From Pseudoalteromonas luteoviolacea (lineage in GTDB: Bacteria; Pseudomonadota; Gammaproteobacteria; Enterobacterales; Alteromonadaceae): a DNA stretch of 64,000 nt. The stretch covers positions 1,144,001-1,208,000 of the forward strand of contig NZ_CP015411.1 in the NCBI RefSeq assembly GCF_001750165.1. The letters are read 5' to 3'. Positions 25,839 through 34,936 of this stretch are shown here, one piece after another (the stretch's first letter is position 1; each line of letters opens with the position of its first letter). The notes under the pieces are model-generated. The model worked only from the letters and a program-made list of their open reading frames with translations, was not told the origin of the DNA and ran no database searches. The translations under genes and the position numbers were made by a program.

Positions 25839-26827
25839 GATTCGCTGCAAGCAGTGCATTGTTACTTGCATGTTTATTTAGCTTTGTGTGTGCCCTAAGC
25901 ATCGGGGCTGTACAAGTCGACTTTTACGATGTTTGGCTAGCTTTATGGTCATACGACAGCTCGCAGTTAGCACAAAAAATTGTTATAGAGTTGAGGCTAC
26001 CGCGCACCGTACTTGCATTTTTGGCTGGGGCGGGTCTTGCGACAGCGGGGCTAATTTTACAAACCGTGACACGCAACCCCCTTGCTGATCCCTATTTATT
26101 TGGGATTTCTTCGGGGGCGTCATTTGGTGTGGTGTTACTACTGACTTTATTCGGTGTGCAAAGCGCTTTAGCAATGTCTGGCGCAGCTTTGCTTGGCAGC
26201 ATAGGGGCTATGAGCTTATTGCTCGTCATTGCGTATCATAAAGGTACCGCACAAATTGAAAACATGCTGCTTGCGGGTGTTGCACTTTCTTTTCTGTTTA
26301 ATGCGTTTACGAGTTTGCTCTTATATTGGAGTGATCCACAAGCGGTTACCGCGATTATCTTTTGGAGCTTGGGGAGTTTTAGCCGTGCTGATTGGATGTG
26401 GATGTGGTTACCCGCGATTGTGGTGTTAGGTGGGATCATGACAGTCGTATGTTTTAGAAGGCACTTAAATGCGTTGTTATTGGGCGATGAAAGCGCGGTA
26501 ACTTTAGGTGTTAATGTACACCGGTTGCGCTTGGGCATGTTATTAGTGAGCTCTTTGATCACGGCTGTGTTAGTCGCAGCATGTGGTGGTGTAGGCTTTG
26601 TTGGCTTAATGATCCCACACATAGTACGGTTTTTTATCTCTCAAGCGCGTGTATTAGGCATGTTAGTCACGGCTTTAAGCGGTGGATTATTGATGCTGTG
26701 GGTGGATGTGCTAGCCCGAATAATCATAGAAAACCAAGAATTACCTATTGGTGTGATTACAGCGGCCATAGGTAGCGTCTTTTTCTTATCTTTACTTATG
26801 TTTCGCAAGCGAGCGGCAAGTATTTAA
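25835..26827 (+). CDS. btuC: Vitamin B12 ABC transporter permease
   Basis: FecCD-family inner-membrane permease with about ten helices. The motif LPRTVLAFLAGAGLATAGLILQTVTRNPLADPYLFG is typical, as are GGVGFVGLMIPHIVR and the C-terminal GVITAAIGSVFFLSLL. 330 aa. It overlaps btuD by 4 bp and lies in a B12 riboswitch operon with btuF, which fixes cobalamin as the likely substrate. Confidence 0.9.
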   Translation: MRFAASSALLLACLFSFVCALSIGAVQVDFYDVWLALWSYDSSQLAQKIVIELRLPRTVLAFLAGAGLATAGLILQTVTRNPLADPYLFGISSGASFGVVLLLTLFGVQSALAMSGAALLGSIGAMSLLLVIAYHKGTAQIENMLLAGVALSFLFNAFTSLLLYWSDPQAVTAIIFWSLGSFSRADWMWMWLPAIVVLGGIMTVVCFRRHLNALLLGDESAVTLGVNVHRLRLGMLLVSSLITAVLVAACGGVGFVGLMIPHIVRFFISQARVLGMLVTALSGGLLMLWVDVLARIIIENQELPIGVITAAIGSVFFLSLLMFRKRAASI

Positions 26828-26838
26828 CAGAGGCCCAT

Positions 26839-27894
26839 ATGATCCCTGCTTTAGATTTAACACACAATGATTTTGTACAGCAAAAACTAGATTTAAAAAC
26901 AAAACCTCAAGGCTCATTGGGTAAGTTAGAGGCACTGGCAAAGCAATTGGTGTTGATTTACGCACAAGGCATGTCAAAAGAGACAATGACCGCGCAACAT
27001 TTTAGCATTGAAAATCCATCAGTCAGTATTTTTGCTGGCGACCATGGCATTGCCAGCGAAGGCGTCTCTATTGCACCAAGTGAAGTCACCGGCCAAATGG
27101 TGGCAAATTTTGCTGATGGCGGTGCTGCAATTTGTGTCTTGGCCCGTCAATTGGGTTGGCGTCTAAATATAGTGGATTGCGGTATTCTTAAGCCTGTTCA
27201 AAACAGTCGCGTGATTGACAACAGGCTTGGGGTAACGACTGCGTCTTTTCATTTGCAGCCTGCGATGACTGAAGCTCAGTTAACGCAAGGTTTTGAGAAC
27301 GCCAAACAGCTTGTTGCAGCAGAGTTGGACATGGGTTGTAATTTGTTTGCGTTTGGTGAAATGGGGATAGGTAACACCACGTCTGCCGCCGCCATTTTTT
27401 CTGTGCTATGTAATTTAGCTCCGAAAGAGACTGTCGGACAGGGTACAGGTGTAAGCCAAGATATTGTTGCGAAAAAACAGCTGCTGATAGAGCAGGCGCT
27501 TGACCTTCATCAGTTGGATAGCAACGCCCCTAAACAGATTTTACAATGCGTTGGCGGATTTGAAATTGCCCATATGGTTGGTGCTATGCTCGCCGTCGCT
27601 GAGGCGCAAAAACCAATTTTAGTCGATGGTTTTATTGCGACAGCTGCGGCTATGTTGGCTATTTCGATGTTGCCCAACGCGAAGCAATATATGGTGTTTG
27701 CGCATTGCTCTAACGAACAAGGGCATAAGAAGATGCTAGAGTGGCTAAATGTAGAGCCATTACTGCAGTTAGATATGCGCTTAGGGGAAGGAAGCGGTGC
27801 AGCATTAGCACTGCCAATAATTCAAAGTGCATTGGCTATTTATAACGATATGGCGAGCTTTTCCCAAGCGCAAGTAACCCAGGTTGTTGGCTGA
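26839..27894 (+). CDS. cobT: Nicotinate-nucleotide--dimethylbenzimidazole phosphoribosyltransferase
   Basis: Makes alpha-ribazole-5'-phosphate from nicotinate mononucleotide and 5,6-dimethylbenzimidazole for the lower ligand of B12. Typical segments are KTKPQGSLGKLEALA, FAGDHGIASEGVS, FGEMGIGNTTSAAA, and RLGEGSGAALALP with the catalytic Glu. 351 aa. The RBS GAGG precedes the ATG; the next gene starts 2 bp after the stop. Confidence 0.94.
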   Translation: MIPALDLTHNDFVQQKLDLKTKPQGSLGKLEALAKQLVLIYAQGMSKETMTAQHFSIENPSVSIFAGDHGIASEGVSIAPSEVTGQMVANFADGGAAICVLARQLGWRLNIVDCGILKPVQNSRVIDNRLGVTTASFHLQPAMTEAQLTQGFENAKQLVAAELDMGCNLFAFGEMGIGNTTSAAAIFSVLCNLAPKETVGQGTGVSQDIVAKKQLLIEQALDLHQLDSNAPKQILQCVGGFEIAHMVGAMLAVAEAQKPILVDGFIATAAAMLAISMLPNAKQYMVFAHCSNEQGHKKMLEWLNVEPLLQLDMRLGEGSGAALALPIIQSALAIYNDMASFSQAQVTQVVG

Positions 27895-27895
27895 T

Positions 27896-28672
27896 ATGAC
27901 ACAGTGGTCTCTATTTAAATTGGCCGTGATATTTTTAACTCGGGTCCCGATTAAATTAACGGCGTCTGTTACGGATGCCGATATAAATCAGTCTAGCCGT
28001 TACTTTGCCTGTGTGGGTGTTTGCATCGGCTTGGTGATGGCACTCTTGCTGTGGGCTTTGTCGCTTGTATTGCCTATGAGCGTTGCAATTCTGTTCACTA
28101 TCGGTGCAAGCGTTTTGCTCACAGGCGCATTTCATGAAGATGGGTTTGCAGATGTGTGGGATGGCTTTGGCGGTGGTTGGAGTCAGCAGCAGAAGCTGGA
28201 CATCATGAAGGACAGTCGCCTGGGCACCTATGGTAGTGTGGCGCTGCTTATCTTAATGCTGAGTAAATTTCACTTGATGCTTACCCTTAGCGGCAACCTA
28301 TTTGCACTGCTATGGGGGATTGTGTTGGCGCAGTCTTTGAGCCGCCTAAGCGCGACCAGTTTGATTGGCAAGCTGCCTTATGTACAGCTAGATGCACAGA
28401 GTAAAGTCAAGCCTGTGGCAAAAAGCCTACAGCTAGCCTGTCGTGCGACTTTATACTTAACAGGCATTGCCGTTATAGCTGTTGCTTTAGTCTGCTCAGT
28501 GCTTACGTTATGGCAAGTGATTGCTTTAATCGTCACTTTATGGCTTACCCGCCTTTTGTGTCAGTGTTGGTTTAAAAAACAGTTGGGCGGTTACACTGGA
28601 GATTGCTTGGGCGCAGCGCAGCAAATCTCAGAATTAATGATTTATACTTTTTTGGTTGTAAGCCTAATATGA
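27896..28672 (+). CDS. cobS: Adenosylcobinamide-GDP ribazoletransferase (cobalamin synthase)
   Basis: Membrane enzyme joining adenosylcobinamide-GDP and alpha-ribazole (phosphate). FLTRVPIK near the N-terminus, GAFHEDGFADVWDGFGGG (metal-binding acidic motif) and KDSRLGTYGSVALL are family signatures. About six membrane helices; 258 aa. The ATG at 27896 is chosen over an in-frame TTG that overlaps cobT. It overlaps cobU by 4 bp (ATGA). Confidence 0.93.
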   Translation: MTQWSLFKLAVIFLTRVPIKLTASVTDADINQSSRYFACVGVCIGLVMALLLWALSLVLPMSVAILFTIGASVLLTGAFHEDGFADVWDGFGGGWSQQQKLDIMKDSRLGTYGSVALLILMLSKFHLMLTLSGNLFALLWGIVLAQSLSRLSATSLIGKLPYVQLDAQSKVKPVAKSLQLACRATLYLTGIAVIAVALVCSVLTLWQVIALIVTLWLTRLLCQCWFKKQLGGYTGDCLGAAQQISELMIYTFLVVSLI

Positions 28673-29202
28673 CTAAGCATGTTGAACTCATTTTGGGTGG
28701 TGCACGCTCGGGGAAGAGTACGCTTGCCGAGCAAAGAGCACAAAACTGGCTGGAGAGTGGCTCAGTCAAGGAGCTTATCTATGTGGCAACCGCACAAAGC
28801 AAAGATGAAGAGATGGCCGAGCGTATTGCACATCATCAAGCTTCAAGGCTGTCTTGCTGGAACGTGATTGAATGTCCATGGGACATCGTACCGATCATTG
28901 CCAATCTATCGTCGTCACAGTGTGCACTGGTTGATTGCCTAACATTATGGCTGACTCATGGTCTGTGTGAGGTTGAGTTCGCAGAGTACGAAAAACAAAA
29001 ATCTCAACTAGTTACAGCGCTTCAGGTAACGAAAGGCAAGGTAATACTCGTTAGTAATGAAGTGGGCCATGGCATTGTGCCGATGGGAGCGCTGAGTCGT
29101 CAATTTGTAGATGAGTCAGGTCGTCTGCATCAAGATATTGCAGCTGTGGCAGATCATGTAGATTTTGTCATGGCAGGTTTGGCATTAAATTTAAAAAAGT
29201 GA
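28669..29202 (+). CDS. cobU: Adenosylcobinamide kinase/guanylyltransferase
   Basis: Bifunctional enzyme that phosphorylates adenosylcobinamide and transfers GMP to it. P-loop GGARSGKST near residue 10, the RIAHHQASR guanylylation His region, and VSNEVGHGIVP. 177 aa from the ATG at 28669; the longer upstream frame overlaps cobS and is discarded. Feeds its product to CobS encoded upstream. Confidence 0.94.
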   Translation: MTKHVELILGGARSGKSTLAEQRAQNWLESGSVKELIYVATAQSKDEEMAERIAHHQASRLSCWNVIECPWDIVPIIANLSSSQCALVDCLTLWLTHGLCEVEFAEYEKQKSQLVTALQVTKGKVILVSNEVGHGIVPMGALSRQFVDESGRLHQDIAAVADHVDFVMAGLALNLKK

Positions 29203-29208
29203 ACAAAA

Positions 29209-30678
29209 ATGAAGACATTGATGGTACAGGGCACCACTTCCGATGCAGGTAAGAGCACATTGGTTGCAGGCCTGTGTCGTGTAGCGGCTCGCAAGGGACT
29301 TAAAGTTGCTCCTTTTAAACCTCAAAATATGGCGCTTAATAGCGCCGTTACGCCCTGTGGCGGAGAAATTGGTCGGGCACAGGCATTGCAGGCGGTGGCG
29401 GCAAAGGTGCCACTCAGTGTTGATTTTAATCCCATTTTACTGAAACCCAATTCTGATACAGGTGCACAAGTCATTGTGCATGGGCAAGCACTGACCAATA
29501 TGGAAGCTGGCAAGTATCATGATTATAAAGCGGTTGCGATGCAGGCTGTGATTGAGTCCCATGAGCGATTAGGACAAACCTATCAATATTGCATGGTGGA
29601 AGGCGCAGGCAGTCCTGCTGAAATCAATCTTCGAGAAAACGATATTGCCAATATGGGGTTTGCATGTGAAGTCGAATGCCCAGTGATCATTATTGCTGAT
29701 ATTGATAAAGGCGGTGTATTTGCGCATCTTGTCGGTACGCTTGCGTTGTTGAGTGAACAGGAGCAAGCCTTGGTGCAAGGGTTTGTGATCAACCGGTTTC
29801 GTGGTGATATCGGTCTATTACAATCCGGTTTAGACTGGCTTGAAGACTATACGGGCAAACCCGTGTTAGGTGTTTTGCCTTACTTACATGGTTTGGCTCT
29901 GGACGCGGAAGATGCAATCTCTATAGAGAATCGTACCGATGATGCGCTGTTAAGTATCGCTGTTTTATTGTTGCCGCATATTTCCAATCATACCGACTTT
30001 GACAGTTTGAGATTACATCCAAAAGTGGATTTAAACTATGTGCGTCATGGTGAGAAAATTGGTAACGTTGATCTGATCATCATTCCAGGCAGTAAAAATG
30101 TCATCAATGATTTAGCCTTTTTGCGCAGCGAAGGCTGGGATAAAGAAATCAATCGACATCTTAGGTATCAAGGTAAGGTGCTAGGCATTTGTGGTGGTTT
30201 GCAAATGCTTGGACAAGCAATTAATGATCCGCTGCATATGGAGTCATCACAAGCCCATACCAAAGCGCTCGGATTAGCCGCATTGACTACAGAACTTGGT
30301 AAAAAAAAGCAGCTAACCAATGTGTCTGGGCACTGTTTATTGAATGGTAAAGCCGTCGCCATTTCTGGGTATGAGATCCACTGTGGTCAAAGTCGAGGAG
30401 AGGCGTTAAAGCGACCCTTTCTCACCTTCAATGATCATCCATTAGGTTTTCATAAAGATGGCTTTATTTCTGATGATAATTTGATAGCGGGTACTTACTT
30501 GCATGGGTTGTTTGATAATCCCATTGCAAGTCGTGCAATTTTACAATGGGCATGTGATGAGCAGTTTGATTTTGATGGCTTTGATCTGGCGCAGCATCGT
30601 GAAGCTCAGCTTGATAAATTAGCGGATATTTGTGAGCAACATTTAGATATAGATAAGATATTTGAACTTAAGGTATAG
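29209..30678 (+). CDS. cobQ: Cobyric acid synthase
   Basis: Glutamine-dependent amidation of adenosylcobyrinic a,c-diamide at side chains b, d, e and g. The N-terminal dethiobiotin-synthetase-like domain has GTTSDAGKSTLVAG; the C-terminal class I-like amidotransferase domain has the nucleophile Cys in GICGGLQMLG and the His in GTYLHGLFDN. 489 aa. Corrin-ring genes that would make its substrate are not in this window, so it may serve incomplete-corrinoid salvage. Confidence 0.93.
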   Translation: MKTLMVQGTTSDAGKSTLVAGLCRVAARKGLKVAPFKPQNMALNSAVTPCGGEIGRAQALQAVAAKVPLSVDFNPILLKPNSDTGAQVIVHGQALTNMEAGKYHDYKAVAMQAVIESHERLGQTYQYCMVEGAGSPAEINLRENDIANMGFACEVECPVIIIADIDKGGVFAHLVGTLALLSEQEQALVQGFVINRFRGDIGLLQSGLDWLEDYTGKPVLGVLPYLHGLALDAEDAISIENRTDDALLSIAVLLLPHISNHTDFDSLRLHPKVDLNYVRHGEKIGNVDLIIIPGSKNVINDLAFLRSEGWDKEINRHLRYQGKVLGICGGLQMLGQAINDPLHMESSQAHTKALGLAALTTELGKKKQLTNVSGHCLLNGKAVAISGYEIHCGQSRGEALKRPFLTFNDHPLGFHKDGFISDDNLIAGTYLHGLFDNPIASRAILQWACDEQFDFDGFDLAQHREAQLDKLADICEQHLDIDKIFELKV

Positions 30679-30687
30679 GAGCCCAGT

Positions 30688-31287
30688 ATGACGGATAAGA
30701 ATCAAGATAAGCACAAAGAGCGACAGCAAAAAGTAAAAGAACAAGTTGACCAAAAAGTGGCTAAAGCCAATATAGAGCAGGGTATTTTGCAGGTCATAAC
30801 CGGTAATGGTAAAGGCAAATCAACATCGGGTTTTGGCACAGTAGCTCGTTGTGTTGGGCATGGTATGAACGCCGCAGTGGTGCAATTTATCAAAGGCACA
30901 TGGGAATGCGGTGAGCGTAATTTACTAGAGAATGCGGGTGTCCCATTTGCGGTAATGAAAACGGGCTTTACGTGGGAAACACAAGATAGAGAAAGCGACA
31001 CACAAGCTGCACAAGTAACGTGGCAGCATGCAAAGGCATGGCTACAAGATGAGAATATTGACTTGGTTTTATTAGACGAGCTGACTTACATGGTGAGTTA
31101 CGATTATCTAGACCTTGATGAGGTGATTGAAGCGCTCAGTAATAGGCCGAAAATGCAGTCAGTGATCATCACCGGTCGTGGTGCGCACCGTAGGCTTACT
31201 GAGCTGGCAGACACCGTCAGTGAAGTGAGAAATGTAAAACACGCTTTTGAAGCTGGTATTCAGGCGCAAAAAGGGTTTGATTACTAA
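30688..31287 (+). CDS. cobO: Cob(I)yrinic acid a,c-diamide adenosyltransferase
   Basis: CobA/CobO-type corrinoid adenosyltransferase adding the 5'-deoxyadenosyl upper ligand. A charged helical N-terminus (residues 1-30) precedes the P-loop GNGKGKSTSGFG, followed by VVQFIKGTWECGE and VLLDELTYMVSY. 199 aa, close to the E. coli BtuR length. It ends in TAATG shared with btuF. Confidence 0.93.
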   Translation: MTDKNQDKHKERQQKVKEQVDQKVAKANIEQGILQVITGNGKGKSTSGFGTVARCVGHGMNAAVVQFIKGTWECGERNLLENAGVPFAVMKTGFTWETQDRESDTQAAQVTWQHAKAWLQDENIDLVLLDELTYMVSYDYLDLDEVIEALSNRPKMQSVIITGRGAHRRLTELADTVSEVRNVKHAFEAGIQAQKGFDY

Positions 31288-32141
31288 TGGCCATACATAT
31301 TTGGTGGCTGGTTCTGGCTTTGTTATTCACAGCAAGCAGCTTTGCGCAAGAAATTAAACTGCCCAGCAGGATTATCGCATTGGCTCCGCATATTGTTGAA
31401 AATTTATATGCGATTGGAGCAGGTGATAAAATAGTCGGTACTGTCGAGTATGCAGATTACCCTGAAGCGGCCAATCGTATACCTCGAATTGGCGGTTACC
31501 ACGGGATCCAGTTGGAAAAGGTACTCGCACTGTCACCTGATATGGTTATAGTTTGGAAAAATGGAAACAAAGAAGCAGATATTGAAAAGTTAAAATCACT
31601 GGGTATTCCTATCGCTTACAGTGTTTCCAAAGATATACGTCAAGTGCCTGCGGAATTGATCAAGCTGGGTAAACTCACTGGCCACCAAGTACAAGCTGAG
31701 AAACTTGCTGATAAGTTTAATAAACGTTATCAGCAGATAATTAATCAGTACCATGATAAGGTGACAGTGGATGTTTTTTATCAGCTTTGGCCATCTCCAT
31801 TGATGACTATCAATGGCAAAACATGGATACATCAGACACTGACTATGTGCGGCGTGCGAAATGTATTTGCTGAAGCAACCACTGACTATCCACAAATTAG
31901 CCTCGAGAATGTGATTGCTAAGCACCCTCAAGTTATTATTATTCCAAACGAGAAAGCGGCAAAGCAACCGCAGCAAGTCCAGTGGCAAAAGTGGACAGAG
32001 ATCCCCGCTGTCAAACACAAGCAATATATTGAAGTTGATGCAGACCTACTGCATCGTTTTAGCACGCGAATGCTAGAAGGGGTGCAAGATTTGTGTGATA
32101 AACTGCACGCCTCAAGAAACTATTACGGAAAGCGACTATGA
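31287..32141 (+). CDS. btuF: Vitamin B12-binding periplasmic protein
   Basis: Solute-binding component of BtuCDF with a signal peptide (cleavage after TASSFA, about residue 20). Helical-backbone type III binding protein: RIIALAPHIVENLYAIGAGDKIVGTVEYADYP is the typical N-lobe start, and ALSPDMVIVWKNGN precedes the linker helix. 284 aa. Gene order (ATPase and permease first, binding protein last) is unusual but the operon is continuous. Overlaps ung by 4 bp. Confidence 0.88.
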   Translation: MAIHIWWLVLALLFTASSFAQEIKLPSRIIALAPHIVENLYAIGAGDKIVGTVEYADYPEAANRIPRIGGYHGIQLEKVLALSPDMVIVWKNGNKEADIEKLKSLGIPIAYSVSKDIRQVPAELIKLGKLTGHQVQAEKLADKFNKRYQQIINQYHDKVTVDVFYQLWPSPLMTINGKTWIHQTLTMCGVRNVFAEATTDYPQISLENVIAKHPQVIIIPNEKAAKQPQQVQWQKWTEIPAVKHKQYIEVDADLLHRFSTRMLEGVQDLCDKLHASRNYYGKRL

Positions 32142-32797
32142 TATCGTGGCAAACGCTCATTGAAGCTCAAAAGCAGCAGCCTTATTTACAGGAAACTTTG
32201 GCGCATGTTGCGCAAAGACGCAGTGAGGGCGTAACAGTTTATCCACCCGATGAACAGGTATTTTCAGCGCTAAATGAAACGGCACTTGAGGATATTAAGG
32301 TCGTGATACTGGGACAAGATCCCTACCATGGCCCAAACCAAGCTCACGGATTATGTTTTTCGGTATTACCAGGGGTAAAGGTTCCTCCTTCTTTGGTCAA
32401 CATGTATAAAGAGTTGGTTAACGATATTGATGGGTTTGAGATCCCCGCTCATGGTTACTTATTACCCTGGGCCCAACAAGGTGTTTTGTTACTAAATACG
32501 GTGCTGACTGTCGAACAAGGTCAGGCTCACTCTCATAAAAAGTTGGGGTGGGAGCGTTTCACTGATGTGGTGATAAACACCATTAATGAACATTGTGATG
32601 GGGTGATATTTTTATTGTGGGGCGCACACGCGCAAAAGAAAGGTAAAGAGATAGACACGTCACGCCATCATGTTTTGCATGCGCCACATCCCTCACCGCT
32701 GTCGGCGCATAGAGGTTTTTTTGGATGTCAGCATTTTTCCAAAACCAACGCGTTGCTACAATCTATGGGTAAACCCCCCATCGACTGGCAAATATAA
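32138..32797 (+). CDS. ung: Uracil-DNA glycosylase, family 1
   Basis: Excises uracil from DNA. The water-activating loop GQDPYHGPNQAHGLCFSV and the minor-groove loop HPSPLSAHRGFFGC are intact, so it should be active. 219 aa. It overlaps btuF by 4 bp, placing a DNA-repair gene at the end of a B12 operon, with no obvious functional link. Confidence 0.96.
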   Translation: MISWQTLIEAQKQQPYLQETLAHVAQRRSEGVTVYPPDEQVFSALNETALEDIKVVILGQDPYHGPNQAHGLCFSVLPGVKVPPSLVNMYKELVNDIDGFEIPAHGYLLPWAQQGVLLLNTVLTVEQGQAHSHKKLGWERFTDVVINTINEHCDGVIFLLWGAHAQKKGKEIDTSRHHVLHAPHPSPLSAHRGFFGCQHFSKTNALLQSMGKPPIDWQI

Positions 32798-32805
32798 GCC
32801 TTATA

Positions 32806-32874
32806 ACTGACATGCCAAGCATGTCAGTAGGTAAGATACAGACAAACAAAAAGGCTCTATAAAAGAGCCTTTTT
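32806..32874. terminator. Two tandem hairpins after ung, the second bidirectional
   Basis: First, a perfect 10-bp stem ACTGACATGC/GCATGTCAGT with a CAA loop (32806-32828). Then the intrinsic terminator AAAAGGCTCT/AGAGCCTTTT with an ATAAA loop (32849-32873) and flanking A and T runs, serving both ung and the leftward DUF3545 gene. Confidence 0.88.
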
Positions 32875-32875
32875 G

Positions 32876-33067
32876 CTATATAAAGTCGAGTTCGTCTAAA
32901 TCGACACTGTCTGCGAATATATCTAGTTCTTCCAATTCCTTACGAAGGCGTTGTCTGTCTTTTAGCGCTTCAATTTCACGCCATTTTCTTTTTTTCCCCT
33001 TCGAAGAGGCTCTTTTTTTTGGTTCTGGACTTTCTACAACTTCAATCATATCGTCTAGGCTATCCAT
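32876..33067 (-). CDS. DUF3545 family small protein
   Basis: 63-aa highly charged, probably helical protein: MDSLDDMIEV, a basic middle (KKRASSKGKKRKWREIEALKDRQRL) and an acidic end (DIFADSVDLDELDF). This looks like the DUF3545 family of marine Gammaproteobacteria; function unknown. It has an RBS (AGGAGATATTC) and ends at a shared terminator. Confidence 0.75.
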   Translation of the reverse strand: MDSLDDMIEVVESPEPKKRASSKGKKRKWREIEALKDRQRLRKELEELDIFADSVDLDELDFI

Positions 33068-33318
33068 GAATATCTCCTATTGATGTACTAACCTCAAAAC
33101 ATGTGTTTAAGCATTACCCCATTTGCATGAAAAACACACTTGAGTAATGCTGGTATACCACAGACAGTAGAAAAATAAAACACAAATATGTCTATAAAGT
33201 GAAAACAAGGTGACACTTTGATGACATTGAAAGTCGGGGGAAGCTACTTATTTTGCTTTTGATTTAGATACTTAATAGGTACAATATGGCTTCTTAAAAA
33301 GACTTAAAGGAAATAATT

Positions 33319-33636
33319 ATGAAAGTAGCTCTACTGGCTTTATCTTTGATATTCGCATCTTTTGGTGCTTTATCAAGCTCTTCAGGTGCATCGGGTAAGA
33401 CAGTTGACCTTGTTTTTACATGTGAAGATGATTTTGCGGTATTAATGGGTAATCAACTATATTTGTTTGACAGTAAAGAGTTTTCTGAAGGCCATTATAA
33501 TCGTTTGTATAGTATGGCTATGACAATGGCGGTATCTGGCAAACCGGCTGGCAATGTATTTAATCGTAGTAACACGCCGGTTAGTTGGTGTGGTAACTCT
33601 GTAATCAAACTTAGGAATTTGAGTATGCGCCGATAG
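33319..33636 (+). CDS. Small secreted protein, unknown function
   Basis: 105 aa with a clear signal peptide (MKVALLALSLIFASFGALS) and two cysteines in the mature part (TCEDDF near residue 36 and SWCGN near 93) that could form a disulfide. Contains VDLVFTCEDDFAVLMGNQLYLFD. RBS AAAGGAAATAATT precedes the ATG. I do not recognise a family. Monocistronic, followed by a bidirectional terminator shared with talB. Confidence 0.75.
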   Translation: MKVALLALSLIFASFGALSSSSGASGKTVDLVFTCEDDFAVLMGNQLYLFDSKEFSEGHYNRLYSMAMTMAVSGKPAGNVFNRSNTPVSWCGNSVIKLRNLSMRR

Positions 33637-33651
33637 TTGGTTTTACATAGC

Positions 33652-33681
33652 AAAAAAAAGCGCCCAATGAGGCGCTTTTTT
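33652..33681. terminator. Bidirectional terminator between the small secreted protein gene and talB
   Basis: Stem GCGCC/GGCGC with a six-base loop, flanked by eight A and six T. It lies between convergent genes. Confidence 0.9.
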
Positions 33682-33695
33682 AATTTCAGTTCCTA

Positions 33696-34646
33696 CTATA
33701 GTTTAGAAACTTCTGACTCTAAAATTTCTTGTGCATGCGCGAACGCTCTGATGCCTTCAGCAAGCTTTTCTGTGGCCATAGCATCTTGGTTATGCAACCA
33801 GCGGAATTCACTCTCAGTGAGCGGTGCTGGTTTGTCTGCTGATGCTGGTGCGTTTTCTAGTAGGTAATCTTCAGTTGCCGCTAATTCACCTAGCTCTTCT
33901 AGCAGCGCTGGGCTAATCGTCAGCTTATCACACCCTGTTAGAGCGACGATTTCACCCGTGTTACGGAAACTTGCACCCATCACCACTGTTTTGTAGCCAT
34001 GACGCTTGTAGAAATCATAAATAGTGCGAACAGACTGAACACCCGGATCGTCAAGTGGATCAGTTGGCTTATCGACACCATTTGCTACATGCCAGTCAAG
34101 AATACGGCCAACAAACGGTGAAATGAGAAATACGTTTGCATCTGCACATGCGCGTGCTTGCGCTTGGCTGAATAGCAGCGTGAGATTACATTTTACACCT
34201 TGTTTTTCTAGTGCTTCTGCTGCCTTGATGCCTTCCCAAGTAGAGGCGATTTTGATTAAGATCTTATCTTTGCTAACGCCTTGCTCAGCATATAGCGCAA
34301 GAAGCTGCTCCGCTTTAGCAATAGTGGCTTGTGTATCAAATGACAAGCGAGCATCAACTTCTGTCGAGATATAGCCAGGTACGATATTAGCAATTTCTTT
34401 ACCAATTAAAACCGCGAAGTAGTCACAAGCGAGTTCAATTTGCTTTTGCTCATCTTGTTCTTGAGATTTTGCGTAATCTAAAGCTTGTTTTAGAAACGGC
34501 TGATAGGCCGGCGTCTGTGCTGCTTTTAATAAAAGAGAAGGGTTAGTTGTTGCGTCTTCCGGTTGATGTTTACGGATCGCTTCGATGTCGCCTGTATCGG
34601 CAACGATCGATGAATGCTGTTTTAGCCTATCTAATGCTGAAGTCAT
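33696..34646 (-). CDS. talB: Transaldolase
   Basis: Pentose-phosphate-pathway enzyme transferring dihydroxyacetone between sedoheptulose-7-phosphate and glyceraldehyde-3-phosphate. DATTNPSLLLKA and the Schiff-base lysine in ILIKIASTWEG (about residue 132) are intact; GASFRNTGEI and a C-terminal EFRWLHNQDAMA follow. 316 aa, E. coli TalB-like. The 290 bp upstream to yaaA contain no other gene. Confidence 0.96.
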   Translation of the reverse strand: MTSALDRLKQHSSIVADTGDIEAIRKHQPEDATTNPSLLLKAAQTPAYQPFLKQALDYAKSQEQDEQKQIELACDYFAVLIGKEIANIVPGYISTEVDARLSFDTQATIAKAEQLLALYAEQGVSKDKILIKIASTWEGIKAAEALEKQGVKCNLTLLFSQAQARACADANVFLISPFVGRILDWHVANGVDKPTDPLDDPGVQSVRTIYDFYKRHGYKTVVMGASFRNTGEIVALTGCDKLTISPALLEELGELAATEDYLLENAPASADKPAPLTESEFRWLHNQDAMATEKLAEGIRAFAHAQEILESEVSKL

Positions 34647-34936
34647 GCTGTCCTCATTCCTAATTTTGCAGCTTAAATAAATTACACACCGTATGTTGCA
34701 ATACCGTGATCAGCTTTTATAGGTCAAATGTCCTTATGATTGATGATCATATGGCTCGACATTGCCGGTACGGTTATTGTTATGGTTAGGTGAGTTGTGT
34801 TTACCCACAGTAAAGGTGCGGTCTTACCTTACGGCTATTTGTTTGAACACCTAAAGGCGGAAGATTTTACGCTTGCGATCAACTGTGGATAGTGTTGAAA
34901 TTGACATTAATCAATATTTAAGTCAATAGGCTATCA

